From NCBI GenBank assembly GCA_934476675.1, contig CAKSOE010000001.1, forward strand, positions 124,001-188,000: a stretch of DNA of 64,000 nt, given 5' to 3'. Position numbers and translations under genes: made by a program. This DNA comes from an uncultured Clostridia bacterium (GTDB lineage: Bacteria > Bacillota > Clostridia > UBA1381). Positions 61,490 through 64,000 of the stretch are shown here, in pieces; position 1 is the first letter of the stretch; each line of letters begins with the position of its first letter. The notes beneath the pieces were generated by a model. It did no database searches. It worked only from the letters and a program-made list of their open reading frames with translations, and was not told where the DNA came from.

Positions 61490-62474
61490 TCTCGTCACCT
61501 CTTTCCACCGCTTCGGACGGCTCTAAGTCATCGGTTGTATAATTTACAATCGGCGCTCTGCTGCCGACCTCCGCACCTGCCTGATATTCGCCGTAGAAAT
61601 TATCAATATCCTTGATAAATTTACGGTTGAGCAAATGCAATGGGATATGCTGCGGACAAACACGTGAACATTCTCCGCAGTCCGTACATCTTCCGACAAC
61701 GTGGAATGCACGGATAATATGGAACATCTTTTCCTCGAATGAGTTTGATGCCGCTTTGTTCTCAACGCCGGATTCGGGGTTATCAAACACGCACTTTTCA
61801 CAAGTGCAGGCAGGGCAGACATCGCGGCAGGCATTACAGCGTATGCAGCGTGAAAGTTCATTCTGCCAGAAAGCAAAACGCTCATCGGGAGTCATTTTTT
61901 CAATCATTTCAACCTCGTCGAATCTTGCGGAGTCAAGAACCTCGCCGTCCTCGCCGAGAAGCTCGTCATATGCGGTATGCTTTTTCGATTTGCAGTTCAC
62001 ACAGCGTTCCGAAAGCATATCGTTTCTGTCGAGTGTAACAGTGCCGTCATAGAGTGTATCAACCAAAATACTGCCGCTTTCTTCGCGTATTGAAGAAATA
62101 CCCTCTGCACTGTCTTTAATGCGGTTAGCGTCAAGCATACCGTTGCACGGAACACCTACCGCATAAACCTTTTCACGGTCAAAACGGTGTTCGGTAAGCA
62201 GCTGATTAAAGCTGTATGTATCGCACGGTTTAAGGAAAACGAGAACCTTGTTTTCACTTTTTGCAGTTTCCTTTATAAGGTATTTTGAAAAGTTTGCGCC
62301 GCAGAAATCATTCCATACGAAGTCCTTTTCAAGCTCATCTGCCGTGCGGAAAACTGCCGGAGTTATATCGTAGTCAAATTCTCCCATCTTCCAGCCGAGT
62401 ACGCGGTCAACAGCACCGTTACCAAGCATTTCGGAAGCTTTTGATATAAGAATTTCACGTTTTATTTCTTGCAT
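61482..62474 (-). CDS. 4Fe-4S subunit, F420-dehydrogenase-beta/FlxC-like
   Basis: The 330 residues contain an N-terminal FrhB-like part (KVLVFLKPCDTYSFNQLL, VYAVGVPCNGML), a Cys pair CVNCKSKKH, and C-terminal clusters CIRCNACRDVCPACTCEKC and CTDCGECSRVCP. It is similar in plan to the next subunit and probably an electron-wiring partner in the same complex. It overlaps mvhD by 13 bases. Assignment to FlxC rather than FlxB is by order only. Confidence 0.8.
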   Translation of the reverse strand: MQEIKREILISKASEMLGNGAVDRVLGWKMGEFDYDITPAVFRTADELEKDFVWNDFCGANFSKYLIKETAKSENKVLVFLKPCDTYSFNQLLTEHRFDREKVYAVGVPCNGMLDANRIKDSAEGISSIREESGSILVDTLYDGTVTLDRNDMLSERCVNCKSKKHTAYDELLGEDGEVLDSARFDEVEMIEKMTPDERFAFWQNELSRCIRCNACRDVCPACTCEKCVFDNPESGVENKAASNSFEEKMFHIIRAFHVVGRCTDCGECSRVCPQHIPLHLLNRKFIKDIDNFYGEYQAGAEVGSRAPIVNYTTDDLEPSEAVERGDENA

Positions 62475-62896
62475 CGCAAATCCTCCAATCTCTTATTCTC
62501 ACCAAGAGCGGCAACTCTCTGTGCGAAATTATTCATTGTTTCGGCAAACTTAGCGCCCTCTGCCGCACTGACCCATTCAACATGAGTACGCTCTTTTTCG
62601 ATACCGAGATAATCGAGCATCGAGAACAGCAGCGCCATACGGCGGCGTGTGTAATAGTTGCCGGAGGTGTAGTGACAGTCGCCGGGGTGGCAGCCGCACA
62701 GAATTACGCCGTCCGCACCTCTCTGAAATGCACGGAGAATAAACATCGGGTTTACTCTGCATGAGCAGGGAACGCGGATGATTTTTACGTCTGCCGGATA
62801 GTTCAGTCTGTTGTTTCCTGCAAGATCGGCGCCGGCATAGGAACACCAATTACAGCAGAATGCCACTATAAGCGGCTTATATTCATTCATTTGCAT
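62462..62896 (-). CDS. Hydrogenase delta-type iron-sulfur subunit (MvhD/FlxD)
   Basis: The 144 residues carry the MvhD pattern: CCNWCSYAGADLAG near the start, RVPCSCRVNPMFIL, and CGCHPGDCHYTSGN. MvhD/FlxD docks on HdrA and transfers electrons from the NADH- or H2-oxidising module to its bifurcating flavin. GGAGG lies 10 bases upstream of ATG 62896, which lies inside the hdrA end. A second in-frame ATG at 62890 overlaps the hdrA stop as ATGA. Confidence 0.94.
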   Translation of the reverse strand: MQMNEYKPLIVAFCCNWCSYAGADLAGNNRLNYPADVKIIRVPCSCRVNPMFILRAFQRGADGVILCGCHPGDCHYTSGNYYTRRRMALLFSMLDYLGIEKERTHVEWVSAAEGAKFAETMNNFAQRVAALGENKRLEDLRCKK

Positions 62897-64000
62897 ATCG
62901 CATCTACCTCCGCCATAATCTGTTTATTTGTAAATCCGCGCAAATCCATAGCGCCGGACATACAAGCTACCGTACAAGCGCCGCAGCCCTGGCACACAGC
63001 CTCGTTTACCACTGCTACGCGGCGAACCTTTGTAGTTCTGTCGGGCATTCTGAATTCTTTGTCAACATATGTAATTGCACCGTACGGACATACCTTTTCA
63101 CAAGTCGAACAGCCGTTGCACATCATTTCGTTTGAATGAGCCACACAGGGATTGCCCGTAAGCTTATCCTTGCACAAAAGACCTATAACCTTAGAAGCTG
63201 CAGCGCCTGCCTGAGCAACGGTTTCCGGAATATCCTTAGGTCCCTGGCAAGCACCGGAAAGGAATACGCCGGCAGTCGGACTTTCAACAGGACGAAGCTT
63301 AGGATGCGCTTCGGTGAAGAAGTCGTTTGTATCCATGCTTGCGGTAAGCATGGTTGCGAGCGGACGTGCCGATTTGTCCGGTTCGATTGCAGCCGCAAGA
63401 ACAACAAGGTCTGCGTCTATATGAAGCTGCTTTCCGTCGATAAGGTCTGATGCCTGGACTTTAAGCTTGCCGCCTTCGGGAGATACCTTGCCGACCATGC
63501 CCTTTATATAATGCACACCGTATTCTTCAACGGCGCGGCGGTAAAATTCGTCAAAGTTTTTACCGGGAGTACGTACATCAATATAAAATACGTAAACATC
63601 GGTATCGGGGTATTTGTCGCGTATAAGCATTGAATGTTTTGCCGTATACATACAGCAGATTTTTGAACAATACTCTTTGCCTTTTTCAGCACAAGCCTCA
63701 CAGCGCGAGCCTACGCACTGTACAAATACGATAGTATGCGGATGTTCGCCGTCTGACGGACGAAGAAGAGTTCCGCCCGTAGGACCTGCCGCATTCATCA
63801 GACGTTCAAGTTCAAGAGAAGTGATGACGTCCTTTGACTGTGAATATGCAAATTCGTCGAATTTATCCATTGAAATTGGATTAAATCCTGTTGCGGCAAC
63901 GATTGCTCCGTATTTTTCTTCTATATATTCATCCTTTGCCTCGTAGTCGATAGCGCCTGCCGTGCAGACCTTTGAGCACAAGCCGCACTTGCCGGATTTC
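62887..64000 (-). CDS. hdrA: HdrA-like electron-bifurcating flavoprotein (C-terminal part)
   Basis: The gene runs off the window end; 370 residues of the C-terminus are visible, where HdrA is usually about 650. Features include a ferredoxin-type CGLCSKVC motif right at the edge, the HdrA segment FVQCVGSRCEACAEKGKEYCSKICCMY (abridged as VQCVGSR...CSKICC), and an FAD-domain strand DADLVVLAAAIEP. Two C-terminal 4Fe-4S motifs, CNGCSTCEKVCPYGA and CQGCGACTVACMSGA, follow. HdrA carries the FAD that splits electrons between a low- and a high-potential acceptor in Hdr complexes. No hdrB or hdrC follows. Confidence 0.93.
   Translation of the reverse strand, partial: KSGKCGLCSKVCTAGAIDYEAKDEYIEEKYGAIVAATGFNPISMDKFDEFAYSQSKDVITSLELERLMNAAGPTGGTLLRPSDGEHPHTIVFVQCVGSRCEACAEKGKEYCSKICCMYTAKHSMLIRDKYPDTDVYVFYIDVRTPGKNFDEFYRRAVEEYGVHYIKGMVGKVSPEGGKLKVQASDLIDGKQLHIDADLVVLAAAIEPDKSARPLATMLTASMDTNDFFTEAHPKLRPVESPTAGVFLSGACQGPKDIPETVAQAGAAASKVIGLLCKDKLTGNPCVAHSNEMMCNGCSTCEKVCPYGAITYVDKEFRMPDRTTKVRRVAVVNEAVCQGCGACTVACMSGAMDLRGFTNKQIMAEVDAICK

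Noticed and set aside
1..64000. CRISPR array, rRNA genes, prophage or integrative element
   Set aside because: I saw no regularly spaced repeats, no rRNA stretches and no phage or integrase genes; the only mobile trace is the IS256 relic.

Overview
The window looks like the chromosome of an anaerobic, endospore-forming, low-GC Gram-positive bacterium of the class Clostridia. The direct evidence is an alpha/beta small acid-soluble spore protein gene, an uninterrupted sigK, a class III (anaerobic) ribonucleotide reductase, a Rex redox repressor, S-layer-homology proteins and a soluble Hdr/Flx-type electron-transfer operon. Genes are dense, many starts are TTG or GTG with strong AGGAGG-type sites, and SigA promoters are close to consensus (several TTGACA-17-TATAAT).

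1-28 kb is mostly core. It holds the end of an S41 peptidase gene, a spore protein gene, tspO, smpB, a thioesterase, an orphan AgrC-like kinase, and argG-argH divergent from a long + strand run: ruvCAB, a cell-wall amidase, queA, tgt, an aluminium-resistance-type PLP enzyme, tmcAL, sigK, proBA and an SGNH hydrolase. After an IS256-type transposase relic come prfA, a ClpE-like ATPase, a secreted stalk-domain protein, tRNA-Asp, an ECF sigma/anti-sigma pair and nrdDG, which is divergent from a Crp/Fnr-type regulator.

28.8-55.3 kb is a carbohydrate-utilisation region. It encodes a TIM-barrel hydrolase-like protein, an AGE-family epimerase, a NagB-like deaminase, an AraC regulator and a three-gene LplABC-type sugar importer without its ATPase. 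Two SLH-domain surface proteins, a 1471-residue secreted heparinase II/III-type polysaccharide lyase and three secreted LamG-like proteins with shared modules follow. It ends with three cytoplasmic enzymes: a six-hairpin glycosidase, a GH88 unsaturated glucuronyl hydrolase and another TIM-barrel hydrolase. The inferred logic is cleavage of a uronate- and amino-sugar-containing polysaccharide at the surface, import of unsaturated oligosaccharides, and removal of the unsaturated uronate and amino sugar inside.

55.3-64 kb, all on the - strand, is the most unusual part. One run of genes encodes HdrA (cut by the window end), an MvhD/FlxD subunit, two 4Fe-4S FlxB/FlxC-like subunits, an FAD/NAD-binding FlxA-like subunit, soluble FrdB-like and FrdA-like subunits, an AspT-type exchanger and Rex. 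No hdrB, hdrC or membrane anchor is present. This suggests a soluble, possibly electron-bifurcating NADH:fumarate reductase with a dicarboxylate transporter and an NADH-sensing repressor.

A small recurrent regulatory motif also stands out. Four unrelated genes (prfA, the stalk-domain protein, the TIM-barrel gene at 29 kb and the orphan kinase) carry a hairpin that ends exactly 15-16 nt before the start codon and abuts the Shine-Dalgarno sequence. Three of them share nearly the same sequence after the hairpin.
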